A stretch of DNA of 64,000 nucleotides from Afipia birgiae 34632 (lineage in GTDB: Bacteria; Pseudomonadota; Alphaproteobacteria; Rhizobiales; Xanthobacteraceae). Below the pieces are notes generated by a model. It was not told where the DNA came from. It did no database searches and was given only the letters and a program-made list of their open reading frames with translations. The stretch is taken from NCBI RefSeq assembly GCF_000308295.2, contig NZ_HG326652.1:1242392-1306391 (forward strand), in the 5' to 3' direction. Shown piece after piece: positions 36,333 through 45,603 of the stretch. The position numbers were made by a program, and so were the translations under genes. Numbering within the stretch: position 1 is the stretch's first letter; the number at the start of each line of letters is the position of its first letter.

Positions 36333-36823
36333 CGCTTTTTCGCGGCGCCCTTTTTCGGGCCGGCTTTCTTGCCCTTGGTAATTCTCTTGGCAGCTTTCGC
36401 CCGCGCTTTCCCATCTGCGGACGGCTTCGCCTGATTCGTTCGGGCCTTGGCCGGAACGAGCTTCGCAGCCCGCTGGGTTGCTCGTTTTTTCACCCCGGAC
36501 TTCTTCGCCGCAGCCCGTTTCGCCGCACCCACAGCCTCGCGCGCCCACGCAGCCAGTTCTTCAGGGTCATCGTAAAGCCGCTCCGGCAAATGCCGATACG
36601 ATTTCACGACAACCGTCTTCTTTCTGGTTTCATACTGGAATGGTTTGGCGCCCTCGGCTTCGTAGCGCGGGATGGTGAGGTCATCGACCCTGAAAATGAT
36701 ACCGGCACGCAGCGCCATCGCGAAATTCACGCCATCAGAGACGATGCCGTAGCCGCTGAACATCCGCCGCAGCACGATGGGGCCGAATTCGGAAAACAGG
36801 TCGATGAGATAATCCCGGTCCAT
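36329..36823 (-). CDS. TfoX N-terminal domain protein with basic tail
   Basis: The 164-residue product has a TfoX_N-type domain (residues about 1-98; GPIVLRRMFSGYGIVSDGVNFAM, then DDPEELAAWAREA). It is followed by a 65-residue tail very rich in Lys, Arg and Ala. TfoX promotes competence in Haemophilus; stand-alone N-domains in rhizobia have no proven role. The tail resembles histone H1-like nucleic acid-binding tails. It begins 18 bp downstream of sufA and is probably the last gene of that operon. Confidence 0.82.
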   Translation of the reverse strand: MDRDYLIDLFSEFGPIVLRRMFSGYGIVSDGVNFAMALRAGIIFRVDDLTIPRYEAEGAKPFQYETRKKTVVVKSYRHLPERLYDDPEELAAWAREAVGAAKRAAAKKSGVKKRATQRAAKLVPAKARTNQAKPSADGKARAKAAKRITKGKKAGPKKGAAKKR

Positions 36824-36841
36824 TACCCCGGACCGGATCGA

Positions 36842-37252
36842 TCAGCCGTCGATTTTCGCGGCGGTCAACTGAACCGACTCGCCGCAACCGCAGGCGCTGA
36901 CCTGATTGGGATTGTTGAAGATGAACTGCGCTTGCATCTTGTCGGCCTTGTAGTCCATCTCGGTACCGAGCAGAAACAGAACCGCCTTCGGATCGACGAG
37001 CACCTTCACGCCCTTGTCCTCTACGACCTCGTCGGTTGGGCGCACTTCGTGGGCATACTCGACAGTGTAGGACTGGCCGGCGCAGCCGCCATTCTTGATG
37101 CCAACGCGAAGACCGACGATCTCGGAGTCGGCGCGCGCCGACAGTTCCTTGACCCGCGACGCAGCAGCGTCCGTCAGCCGCATAACCTGCGGGCGGGGGC
37201 GCGCGGCCGGCTTTGCGGCGGGTATCGGAGTGCTTGGCGTCATACCACTCAT
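36842..37252 (-). CDS. sufA: A-type Fe-S carrier SufA
   Basis: SufA carries assembled Fe-S clusters from the SufBCD scaffold to target proteins. The 136-residue product has the three conserved cysteines: Cys57 in NGGCAGQS, and Cys121 and Cys123 in SACGCGES. It closes the suf operon 72 bp after sufT. A proline/alanine-rich N-terminal extension of about 22 residues is unusual but common in rhizobia. Confidence 0.92.
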   Translation of the reverse strand: MSGMTPSTPIPAAKPAARPRPQVMRLTDAAASRVKELSARADSEIVGLRVGIKNGGCAGQSYTVEYAHEVRPTDEVVEDKGVKVLVDPKAVLFLLGTEMDYKADKMQAQFIFNNPNQVSACGCGESVQLTAAKIDG

Positions 37253-37324
37253 TTGTTCATTCCTCGTGGCAGTTCAAGGCTGCCCTGAAATGCAGAATAG
37301 ATACCGAATCGGCTTCGTCTCAAC

Positions 37325-37705
37325 TCACCACATGTTGAGGACGAGGCGTGCCTCGTCTGACATCCGGTCCGGAGTCCAGGTCGGCTCCCAGACGACGGCG
37401 ACGCTGACAGGGCCAACGCCCGCGACACTGGCCACAGCATTCTCCACCATGGTCGGCAGTTCGCCTGCCGCCGGGCAATTCGGCGTGGTCAGTGTCATCT
37501 GCACGTCCACGGAGCGGTCGTCCTTGATGTCGACCTTGTAGATCAGGCCCAGTTCATAGATGTCCGCCGGGATTTCCGGATCGAACACGGTCTTCAGCGC
37601 AGCCACGATGTCGGTACCCAGCCGTTCGGTTTCCTCGGGAGGAAGCGCCGACTGGGTATCGAATTTCAGGCCCGCCGGTTCGGCCGTCTGGATGGTGTCG
37701 TTCAT
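37325..37705 (-). CDS. sufT: SufT / MIP18 (DUF59) family Fe-S assembly protein
   Basis: SufT is an accessory factor in Fe-S cluster maturation. The 126-residue product contains the MIP18 core: VFDPEIPADIYELGLIYKVDI and TLTTPNCPAAGELP with the conserved Cys. It lacks the zinc ribbon seen in PaaD at 1.3 kb. Its start overlaps the sufS stop as ATGA, which indicates translational coupling. Confidence 0.92.
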   Translation of the reverse strand: MNDTIQTAEPAGLKFDTQSALPPEETERLGTDIVAALKTVFDPEIPADIYELGLIYKVDIKDDRSVDVQMTLTTPNCPAAGELPTMVENAVASVAGVGPVSVAVVWEPTWTPDRMSDEARLVLNMW

Positions 37706-38943
37706 GAGAATAGCTCCCGCGCCTTGATAAGCGCCTGCGCCAACTGATCGACTTCAGCGCGCGTATTATACATGCCAAATGAGGCACGGCACGTTGCCGT
37801 CACGTTGAATCGCTCCAGAAGTGGCATGACACAATGGGTGCCGGCCCGGACAGCGATGCCACCACGGTCGATGACCGTCGCCACATCATGTGGGTGCGCG
37901 CCCGTCATTTCGAAAGAGATGACCGGCCCCTTGTCCTTCGCCGTACCGATAATGCGGAGTGAATTGATCTCGCGCAGCCGGTCGGTCGCATAGGTCAGGA
38001 GGTCGTGTTCGTGCTTGGCGATACGGTCCTTGCCGATCGAATTCACATAATCGATCGCTGCACCGAGCCCGATCGACTCGACGATTGCCGGAGTGCCAGC
38101 CTCGAACTTGTGCGGCGGATCGCCGTAGGTCACCCAGTCCTTCGCGACCTCGCGGATCATCTCGCCGCCGCCGTTGTAAGGACGCATCGCAACGAGGTGG
38201 TCATACTTGGCGTACAGCACACCGATCCCGGTCGGGCCATACAGCTTGTGGCCGGTGCAGACGTAGAAATCGCAATCGAGATCTTGCACGTCGATGTTCA
38301 GATGCACCGAACCTTGAGCGCCGTCCACCAGCACCGGAATGCCACGCGCATGCGCAAGCTTCACGACGTCCTTGACCGGCACGACGGTACCGAGCGCGTT
38401 GGACATCTGCGTGATGGCGACGAGTTTGGTCTTCGCCGTCAGCAGTCTCTCGAACTCGTCGATCAGGAAGTTGCCTTCGTCATCGACCGGCGCCCACTTG
38501 ATCACCGCCCCATACCGTTCGCGCAGGAAATGCCACGGCACGATGTTCGAGTGATGCTCCATGATCGAGAGCACGATCTCGTCTCCGGCCTTGATGTTCG
38601 GCTCACCCCATGACGACGCCACGAGGTTGATCGCCTCGGTGGCATTGCGCGTGAAGATGATTTCTTCGTTGCGCTTCGCATTCAGGAACTGCGCAACCTT
38701 GGTGCGGCCGCCCTCATAAGCGTCCGTCGCCGCGTTGGCGAGATAATGCAGGCCACGATGGACGTTGGCGTATTCGGACTTGTAGGCCTCCATCATACGA
38801 TCGAGCACAGCGTTCGGCTTCTGCGCCGAGGCCGCGTTGTCGAGATACACCAGCGGCTTACCATAGACCTTCAGCGCGAGCGCCGGAAAGTCCTGCCTGA
38901 CACGCTCCACATCATATGAGCCATTGGCGACTGCCGGATGCAT
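37702..38943 (-). CDS. sufS: Cysteine desulfurase SufS
   Basis: SufS takes sulfur from cysteine for Fe-S assembly. The 413-residue, PLP-dependent group II enzyme shows the cofactor lysine in TGHKLYGPTG and the active-site Cys in RAGTHCVMPLLERF. The ATG at 38943 lies two bases after the sufD stop (TGA TC ATG) and is preferred over an upstream TTG. Group II enzymes usually need a SufE or SufU sulfur acceptor; neither is in this window. Confidence 0.95.
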   Translation of the reverse strand: MHPAVANGSYDVERVRQDFPALALKVYGKPLVYLDNAASAQKPNAVLDRMMEAYKSEYANVHRGLHYLANAATDAYEGGRTKVAQFLNAKRNEEIIFTRNATEAINLVASSWGEPNIKAGDEIVLSIMEHHSNIVPWHFLRERYGAVIKWAPVDDEGNFLIDEFERLLTAKTKLVAITQMSNALGTVVPVKDVVKLAHARGIPVLVDGAQGSVHLNIDVQDLDCDFYVCTGHKLYGPTGIGVLYAKYDHLVAMRPYNGGGEMIREVAKDWVTYGDPPHKFEAGTPAIVESIGLGAAIDYVNSIGKDRIAKHEHDLLTYATDRLREINSLRIIGTAKDKGPVISFEMTGAHPHDVATVIDRGGIAVRAGTHCVMPLLERFNVTATCRASFGMYNTRAEVDQLAQALIKARELFS

Positions 38944-38945
38944 GA

Positions 38946-40271
38946 TCAGCCTCGCGTCGCCAGCCAACGCTCGGCAGCGGCGACCGCGAAGTCGCGAAGA
39001 TTATCATCCACGATCGACTCGATAGCCTCGCCGACGAAAGCTGCGATCAGAAGTGCTTGCGCTTCATTCTCGGGCAAGCCGCGCGCGCGCAGATAGAACA
39101 ACAAGCTCTCATCGAGAGCACCAGCGGTCGCGCCGTGACCGCACGTTACGTCATCTGCGAAGATTTCCAGCTCCGGCTTGTTGTCCGCTTCGGCTTCGTC
39201 CGACAGCAGCAACGCGCGGGTCATCATCTTGCCGTCAGTCTTCTGTGCGTCGGGACGCACAATGATGCGGCCCTGAAACACCGAATGCGCGCGATCGTCG
39301 AGCACCGAGCGGAACACCTCGCGGCTCGTGCAGTGCGGAACCGCGTGATCGACGACGAGCGTAGTGTCACCATGCCGGCGGGCGCCGAGCAGATTGACGC
39401 CGTTGGTGGTCAGCTCGCTCCCTTCGCCGGCGAACGTGATGAAGCCCTGATAACGGCTGACGTTGCCGCCATTGGTCAGATTGAACGTATTGAGCTTGGC
39501 CTTGGCGCCAATCGTGACGATGCCGGTCGATATGTTAGCGGCGTCGAGCGCGTCTTCCATCAGGCGGACATGCTGGAGCTCCGCACCGTCACCAATCCAG
39601 ATCACGACGGAATCGTGCGTCTGATAAGATTCGGCACCTTCTGCAGCGACGAAGCTTTCGACGAACGTCATGTGCGCACCCTTCCCGACCTTCAGCAGCG
39701 AGCGCGTAACAAGCGACGTGCTGGAATTGGTGGCCACATGGACGATATGAACTGGTTTTGCGAGCGCGATGCCCTCAGCCACGTCGATCACGACGCCATC
39801 CGTCGCCAGCGCGGCATTCAAGGAAATCATCGCGTCAGACGCCACGCTGGTTTTGAGCAGGTCGGCACGAACCTTGTTGTCGTTGTCCTCGAGAACCTCG
39901 CGCAACGCGCGGACATGAACGCCTGCTTCGAGCGCGGTCACATCCGACAATTGGGGGGCGAACACGCCGTCAACGAGGACCAGCTTCTGCGTGCTGTCGA
40001 TGCCGAGCGATTTAACGGCCTTGGCGGCACGAGCAAACGCGGCCTGATCCGGCGCAGGCGCCAGTGGCGCGACCTCGCGCAGCAAAGCGCGCAGGTCAGT
40101 ATACTTCCATTCCTCGATACGCCGGTGCGGCAGGCCGCGACGCACGAAGTCGTCGAAAGCAATCTGCCGGACCTCGGCAACGGTGCCCGACCCGGGCAGA
40201 CGGCTCTGCGCCGCGGCGAACAATTCGCCGAGCGCATGGTCCGTCGTGGGCTTAACCAATGCAACGTTCAT
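38946..40271 (-). CDS. sufD: Fe-S assembly scaffold subunit SufD
   Basis: SufD pairs with SufB in the SufBC2D scaffold where clusters are built. The 441-residue product has the SufBD beta-helix core, with HTVFQGRIIVRPDAQKTDGK-like spacing near ARALLLSDEAEADNKPELEIFADDVTCGHGATAGALDE and the conserved histidine in CGHGAT. It lies 12 bp downstream of sufC and 2 bp before sufS. Confidence 0.94.
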   Translation of the reverse strand: MNVALVKPTTDHALGELFAAAQSRLPGSGTVAEVRQIAFDDFVRRGLPHRRIEEWKYTDLRALLREVAPLAPAPDQAAFARAAKAVKSLGIDSTQKLVLVDGVFAPQLSDVTALEAGVHVRALREVLEDNDNKVRADLLKTSVASDAMISLNAALATDGVVIDVAEGIALAKPVHIVHVATNSSTSLVTRSLLKVGKGAHMTFVESFVAAEGAESYQTHDSVVIWIGDGAELQHVRLMEDALDAANISTGIVTIGAKAKLNTFNLTNGGNVSRYQGFITFAGEGSELTTNGVNLLGARRHGDTTLVVDHAVPHCTSREVFRSVLDDRAHSVFQGRIIVRPDAQKTDGKMMTRALLLSDEAEADNKPELEIFADDVTCGHGATAGALDESLLFYLRARGLPENEAQALLIAAFVGEAIESIVDDNLRDFAVAAAERWLATRG

Positions 40272-40283
40272 GATTGGACCCGC

Positions 40284-41038
40284 TTACGCTGCCTTGTCTT
40301 CGAACTGTGCGTAGCCGGACTCTTCCAGCTCCAACGCCAGTTCCTTGCCGCCGCTCTTGACCACGCGGCCCTTCGACATGACGTGGACGAAGTCCGGCAC
40401 AATGTAGTTCAGCAGCCGCTGATAGTGGGTGATGACGACCATCGCGCGATCCTTCGAGCGCAGCACATTGACGCCGTCGGCGGCGACGCGCAGCGCGTCG
40501 ATGTCCAGACCCGAATCCATTTCGTCGAGAATACAAAGACTCGGCTGGAACAACGCCATCTGCAAAATCTCGTTGCGCTTTTTCTCGCCGCCGGAGAAGC
40601 CAACGTTGACGCCGCGCTTCAGCATATCCATCGGAATGTTGAGCGAGTCCGCGACGGAACGCACCTTCTTCAGGAAGTCCGGCACCAGAAGTTCCGCTTC
40701 ACCACGCGCCTTGCGCTGGGCATTCAATGCCGTGCGCAGGAAATTCATGGTGGTGACGCCGGGGATTTCCACCGGATACTGGAACGCGAGGAATACACCC
40801 TTGGCGGCGCGCTCATCGGGCGCCATCTCCAGCACGTCTTCGCCCTTGAACAGGATTTCGCCAGCGGTCACGTCATAGCCTGGCTTGCCGGCAATGACGT
40901 GAGACAGCGTCGATTTGCCGGAGCCGTTTGGCCCCATGATCGCATGGACTTCGCCCTGATTCACGGTGAGGTCGAGACCATGCAGGATCTCGTTATCTTC
41001 CACCTGAACCTTGAGGCCTTTGACTTCGAGTAACGCGG

Positions 41039-41042
<4 letters not shown>
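40284..41042 (-). CDS. sufC: Fe-S assembly ATPase SufC
   Basis: SufC is the ABC-type ATPase that drives conformational change of SufBD. The 252-residue product has Walker [10 protein letters not shown], signature FSGGEKKR, Walker [13 protein letters not shown] and the switch His in VITHYQR. Starting at ATG 41042 gives the family start [12 protein letters not shown] and a 4-bp ATGA overlap with sufB. Confidence 0.97.
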
Positions 41043-42517
<1,475 letters not shown>

Positions 42518-42598
42518 TTTAATCCTCCGCTCGCGGTTTCAAGGACCGCGGTGGACCGCTAAGTTGTATGCGGCTTGAATACACGCATTGCGTGAAGG

Positions 42599-43762
42599 TT
42601 AGAACTGTTCAAGCCCGATTGCTGTGGCTTTACGTAATACACCTGAGAGCTTTATCCAAGCCTCAAGACACCGATCTATGTCCGCTTCGGTAGTGTCCCA
42701 GCCCAGACTGAGGCGAATGGCTCCCTGCAGGAGCGCCGGGTCCGCTTTCATGGCCTGCAACACATGGGACGGCTGGACCTTGCCGGAGGAACAAGCAGAC
42801 CCCGACGATACCGCAATGCCCTCCAGATCGAAGCCGATCACGGCGGTTTCCGCCTTCAGGCCAGGAGCCGAAACCAGCGTAGTGTTGGGCAGCCTCGATA
42901 CGGCATCCGAGAAGATTACGGTGCCGGGATGGTTCCTGAGGCCGATTTCAAGCCGCTCCTGAAGGGCCTTCATCCGCGGCGCATCGACGTCCATCGCCCC
43001 TATGGCAGCCCTCACGGCGGCTCCAAAGCCCGCGATTCCGGCGACATTCTCGGTTCCCGCCCGACGACCCTGCTCCTGCCCGCCGCCCCTGATCAGCGCG
43101 TGCAGCCCCTCGATCCCGGCGGAAGCGACGACTGCTCCGATGCCCTTGGGACCACCGACCTTATGCGCAGAAACCGTGAGAATATCCGCCCCAAGCGCCT
43201 TGATATTGATAGGCATTTTTGAAAACGCCTGAACCGCATCGACGTGCAGGACGCCCCCGGCCCCATGAACCAGCGCCGCGACCTCGGGAATCGGCTGAAT
43301 CGCGCCAGTCTCGTTGTTCGCCAGCATCACGGAAACCAGCGCCGGAGGACCGCTTTCCAGCAGACCTGCAAGGCTCGTCAAATCGAACACGCCCGAGGGC
43401 AGCACTGGCGCTACCTGGATCGCTCCTTGAGCGAATCGCCCACCAGCAAGCACCGACGGATGCTCAATCGCGGAGACAATCAGACGCTGCACCGGTTCTC
43501 CACCTGCCCGGCAAAGCCCGGGCCCAAGCGCCAGCGCATTCGCCTCCGTGCCTCCAGAGGTGAAAACGATGTTCCGCTGATCGGCGCCTACGGCCGCAGC
43601 TATTGCGGAACGCGCATCTTCGATGAGCTTCCGGGCCGCCCTGCCCTCGCTATGAACCGACGAAGGATTGCCGCTGATATTGAACGCAGCCTCCATCGCG
43701 CTGCGGGCTTCAGGCCGCAGCGGCGTCGTCGCATTCCAGTCGAGATAGACACGGTCACGCAT
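42599..43762 (-). CDS. Cysteine desulfurase, group I (IscS/NifS type)
   Basis: The 387-residue product is a PLP enzyme of the NifS/IscS group. The PLP lysine lies in VSAHKVGGPKGIG, and the flexible active-site loop SSGSACSSG carries the catalytic Cys. It precedes sufB on the same strand, so the suf locus holds two different desulfurases, this one and SufS. It may supply sulfur for the first steps or for tRNA thiolation; the sequence alone does not decide. Confidence 0.92.
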   Translation of the reverse strand: MRDRVYLDWNATTPLRPEARSAMEAAFNISGNPSSVHSEGRAARKLIEDARSAIAAAVGADQRNIVFTSGGTEANALALGPGLCRAGGEPVQRLIVSAIEHPSVLAGGRFAQGAIQVAPVLPSGVFDLTSLAGLLESGPPALVSVMLANNETGAIQPIPEVAALVHGAGGVLHVDAVQAFSKMPINIKALGADILTVSAHKVGGPKGIGAVVASAGIEGLHALIRGGGQEQGRRAGTENVAGIAGFGAAVRAAIGAMDVDAPRMKALQERLEIGLRNHPGTVIFSDAVSRLPNTTLVSAPGLKAETAVIGFDLEGIAVSSGSACSSGKVQPSHVLQAMKADPALLQGAIRLSLGWDTTEADIDRCLEAWIKLSGVLRKATAIGLEQF

Positions 43763-44003
43763 AATGTCTGAGAATCCAGTCCGGTCCGAAGGGCGCTTTA
43801 CCGCACAATCGCATGAAAATAATCAGCAATCCGGCCTCCCAGATAGTCTCTGCAGGCTCAATATGCTTGCTTTTTGCCCCTTGCCCCATGCTAGAACGCG
43901 GCACCCGTTCATCGCGCCCCGCCGCGCGCATGGCAACACTCGAGAGACACATCGTTTGCATCGGCCAACCCGGCCCGCATAACGACGCTTCAAAGGAATT
44001 TTG

Positions 44004-44651
44004 ATGCCTGAGGTCATTTTCACCGGCCCTGCCGGCCGTCTTGAAGGCCGATACCACCCGGCGAAGCAGAAGAATGCGCCGATTGCGATGGTGCTGCACC
44101 CGCATCCGCAGTTCCAGGGCAACATGAATCACCCGATCGTGTATCAGGTCTATTACGCGTTCGTGGCCCGTGGCTTCTCTGTGCTGCGCTTCAACTTCCG
44201 CGGCGTCGGCCGTAGCCAGGGACAATTCGATCACGGCACCGGTGAGTTGTCCGATGCGGCATCCGCGCTCGACTGGGCACAGACCATCAACCCCGAAGCG
44301 CGCGCCTGCTGGGTGGCCGGCTTCTCGTTCGGCGCATGGATTGGCATGCAACTTCTGATGCGCCGTCCCGAGGTCGAAGGCTTCATCTCGATCGCGCCGG
44401 AGCCCAACCGCTACGACTTCTCGTTCCTCGCACCCTGCCCCTCGTCCGGCCTGATCGTTCATGGCGACAAGGACATCGTCGCACCCGCGAAGGACGTCAC
44501 GACGCTGGTCGAGAAGCTCAAGACGCAAAAGGGAATCGTGATCGATCAGCAGGTCATTCCCGGCGCCAACCACTTCTTCGTCGACAAGATGGAGCCGCTG
44601 ATGGAATCGGTGACGTCCTATCTCGACATGCGGCTCGCCAACGTCCGCTGA
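44004..44651 (+). CDS. Alpha/beta hydrolase
   Basis: The 215-residue product begins with a divergent core (LEGRYHPAKQKNAPIAMVLHPHPQFQGNMNH, then FNFRGVGRSQG). It has the nucleophile elbow GFSFGAW, a later Asp in HGDKDIV and His in PGANHFF, a full Ser-Asp-His triad. It resembles the YfhR/dienelactone hydrolase-like small enzymes, with no clear substrate. The ATG at 44004 has an AAAGGAA site. Confidence 0.87.
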   Translation: MPEVIFTGPAGRLEGRYHPAKQKNAPIAMVLHPHPQFQGNMNHPIVYQVYYAFVARGFSVLRFNFRGVGRSQGQFDHGTGELSDAASALDWAQTINPEARACWVAGFSFGAWIGMQLLMRRPEVEGFISIAPEPNRYDFSFLAPCPSSGLIVHGDKDIVAPAKDVTTLVEKLKTQKGIVIDQQVIPGANHFFVDKMEPLMESVTSYLDMRLANVR

Positions 44652-44671
44652 ACATCCAATCTCTCTCAAAT

Positions 44672-44702
44672 AAAATGGCGCGGACATTATCCGCGCCATT
44701 TT
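44672..44702. terminator. Bidirectional rho-independent terminator
   Basis: AAAATGGCGCGGA (44672-44684) pairs perfectly with TCCGCGCCATTTT (44690-44702) around a CATTA loop. It stands between the convergent hydrolase and GST genes. Confidence 0.9.
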
Positions 44703-44722
44703 CATTTACTGAACCGGCGCCT

Positions 44723-45397
44723 TTAAGCAGCAGCACGCTGGTCCAGTTGGGAAAGATACGACTTGTGCTTCTTCATGAAGGTTCGCAGCAGCGCCGGATA
44801 CTCAGCGCTCACAGCCGCGACAACTGACGGACGCTCGCGCAGGCTCTTGCGCCAGCGCGCGATCTTCGGCTTGTTGTCCAAAATCCCGAAATCGCCAATC
44901 TCTTCGAAAACATCAAAGTAACGGAATGCCGGCGCGAACACGGCATCGACAAGCGAAAACTTTTCGCCATCAAACCACGGAGCCGCCACTAGGCGCGCTT
45001 CAAGCCGCGCGAATTTGTCGGCTGCCTGCTTTGCCTTCGCATTGAAGGTTGCTTCATCGGCCACCGTTTCCAGCCCCCAGATGTCGCCCAGTACAGCAGA
45101 GCCGAATTCGATCCATGCGCGATGTTCGGCGCGTGTCAGCGGATCTTTCGAGTGCAGCGGATTGGGCAAGGTTTCTTCGAGATATTCGAGGATAACGGCT
45201 GACTCGAAGACGGCCTTGTCGCCGATTTGCAGCACCGGTACCTTGCCGAGCGGCGAAATCTTCAGAAACCACTCGGGCTTGTTGTCGAGATCAATGTCGA
45301 TCCGCTCGAACGGCACGCCCTTCTCCGTCAGAGAAATCACCGCACGCTGGACGTATGGACATAGCTTGTGGCTGATGAGTTTGAGTGTTTCCGTCAT
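44723..45397 (-). CDS. Glutathione S-transferase family protein
   Basis: The 224-residue product has the thioredoxin-like GST N-domain with CPYVQRA at residues 13-19, where the Cys suggests an omega/beta-like thiol chemistry, and GKVPVLQIGDKAVFESAVILEYLEE for glutathione binding. An all-helical C-domain follows. Its start codon overlaps the stop of a possible 42-codon upstream frame, and two strong palindromes lie further upstream. Confidence 0.9.
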   Translation of the reverse strand: MTETLKLISHKLCPYVQRAVISLTEKGVPFERIDIDLDNKPEWFLKISPLGKVPVLQIGDKAVFESAVILEYLEETLPNPLHSKDPLTRAEHRAWIEFGSAVLGDIWGLETVADEATFNAKAKQAADKFARLEARLVAAPWFDGEKFSLVDAVFAPAFRYFDVFEEIGDFGILDNKPKIARWRKSLRERPSVVAAVSAEYPALLRTFMKKHKSYLSQLDQRAAA

Positions 45398-45522
45398 TGA
45401 TCGGCTCCGGGATTGCGGACATTGCGGATCGCGCGCGTCACCCGGCAGCGCGTCATACGGACCGCGCCACGGGCGCTGAAAATCAGTTGAGTAGCCAGGA
45501 ACACCGCGTCAGAGAGGAGCAT
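45394..45522 (-). CDS. Possible 42-residue upstream reading frame coupled to GST
   Basis: From ATG 45522 a frame runs 42 codons (starting MLLSDAVFLATQLIFSARGA, ending arginine-rich) and stops at TGA 45396-45394, overlapping the GST ATG as ATGA. There is no strong ribosome-binding site and I do not recognise the peptide. It may be a real small gene, a leader, or chance. Confidence 0.3.
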   Translation of the reverse strand: MLLSDAVFLATQLIFSARGAVRMTRCRVTRAIRNVRNPGADQ

Positions 45523-45531
45523 ATTGAAAAC

Positions 45532-45559
45532 CTATAAGGATGCATTTGCATCTTTATAG
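45532..45559. promoter_or_regulatory. 28-bp palindrome upstream of GST
   Basis: The arms CTATAAGGATGCA and TGCATCTTTATAG surround two bases; only one position in the arms mismatches. It begins 10 bases upstream of the possible small frame and about 135 bp upstream of the GST start, so it is a candidate operator. Confidence 0.5.
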
Positions 45560-45583
45560 AAGGAGGAGCCCTTCATCGTCAAG

Positions 45584-45603
45584 TTTCATGCAATTGCATG
45601 AAA
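45584..45603. promoter_or_regulatory. Perfect 20-bp palindrome at the anmK 3' end
   Basis: TTTCATGCAATTGCATGAAA is a perfect palindrome placed directly after the anmK stop codon (minus strand) and 24 bp from the other palindrome. The two share the TGCA core and AT-rich flanks, as dimeric regulator sites often do. Confidence 0.5.

Noticed and set aside
39057-41033. A 658-codon plus-strand open frame antisense to sufD and sufC
   Set aside because: It is a shadow frame. SufC Walker motifs and SufD core are on the minus strand; the plus product is low-complexity and Arg/His-rich.
43764-43982. A 72-codon plus-strand frame upstream of the alpha/beta hydrolase
   Set aside because: It has no ribosome-binding site and a biased Arg/His/Pro composition, and it lies in the divergent promoter region of the cysteine desulfurase.
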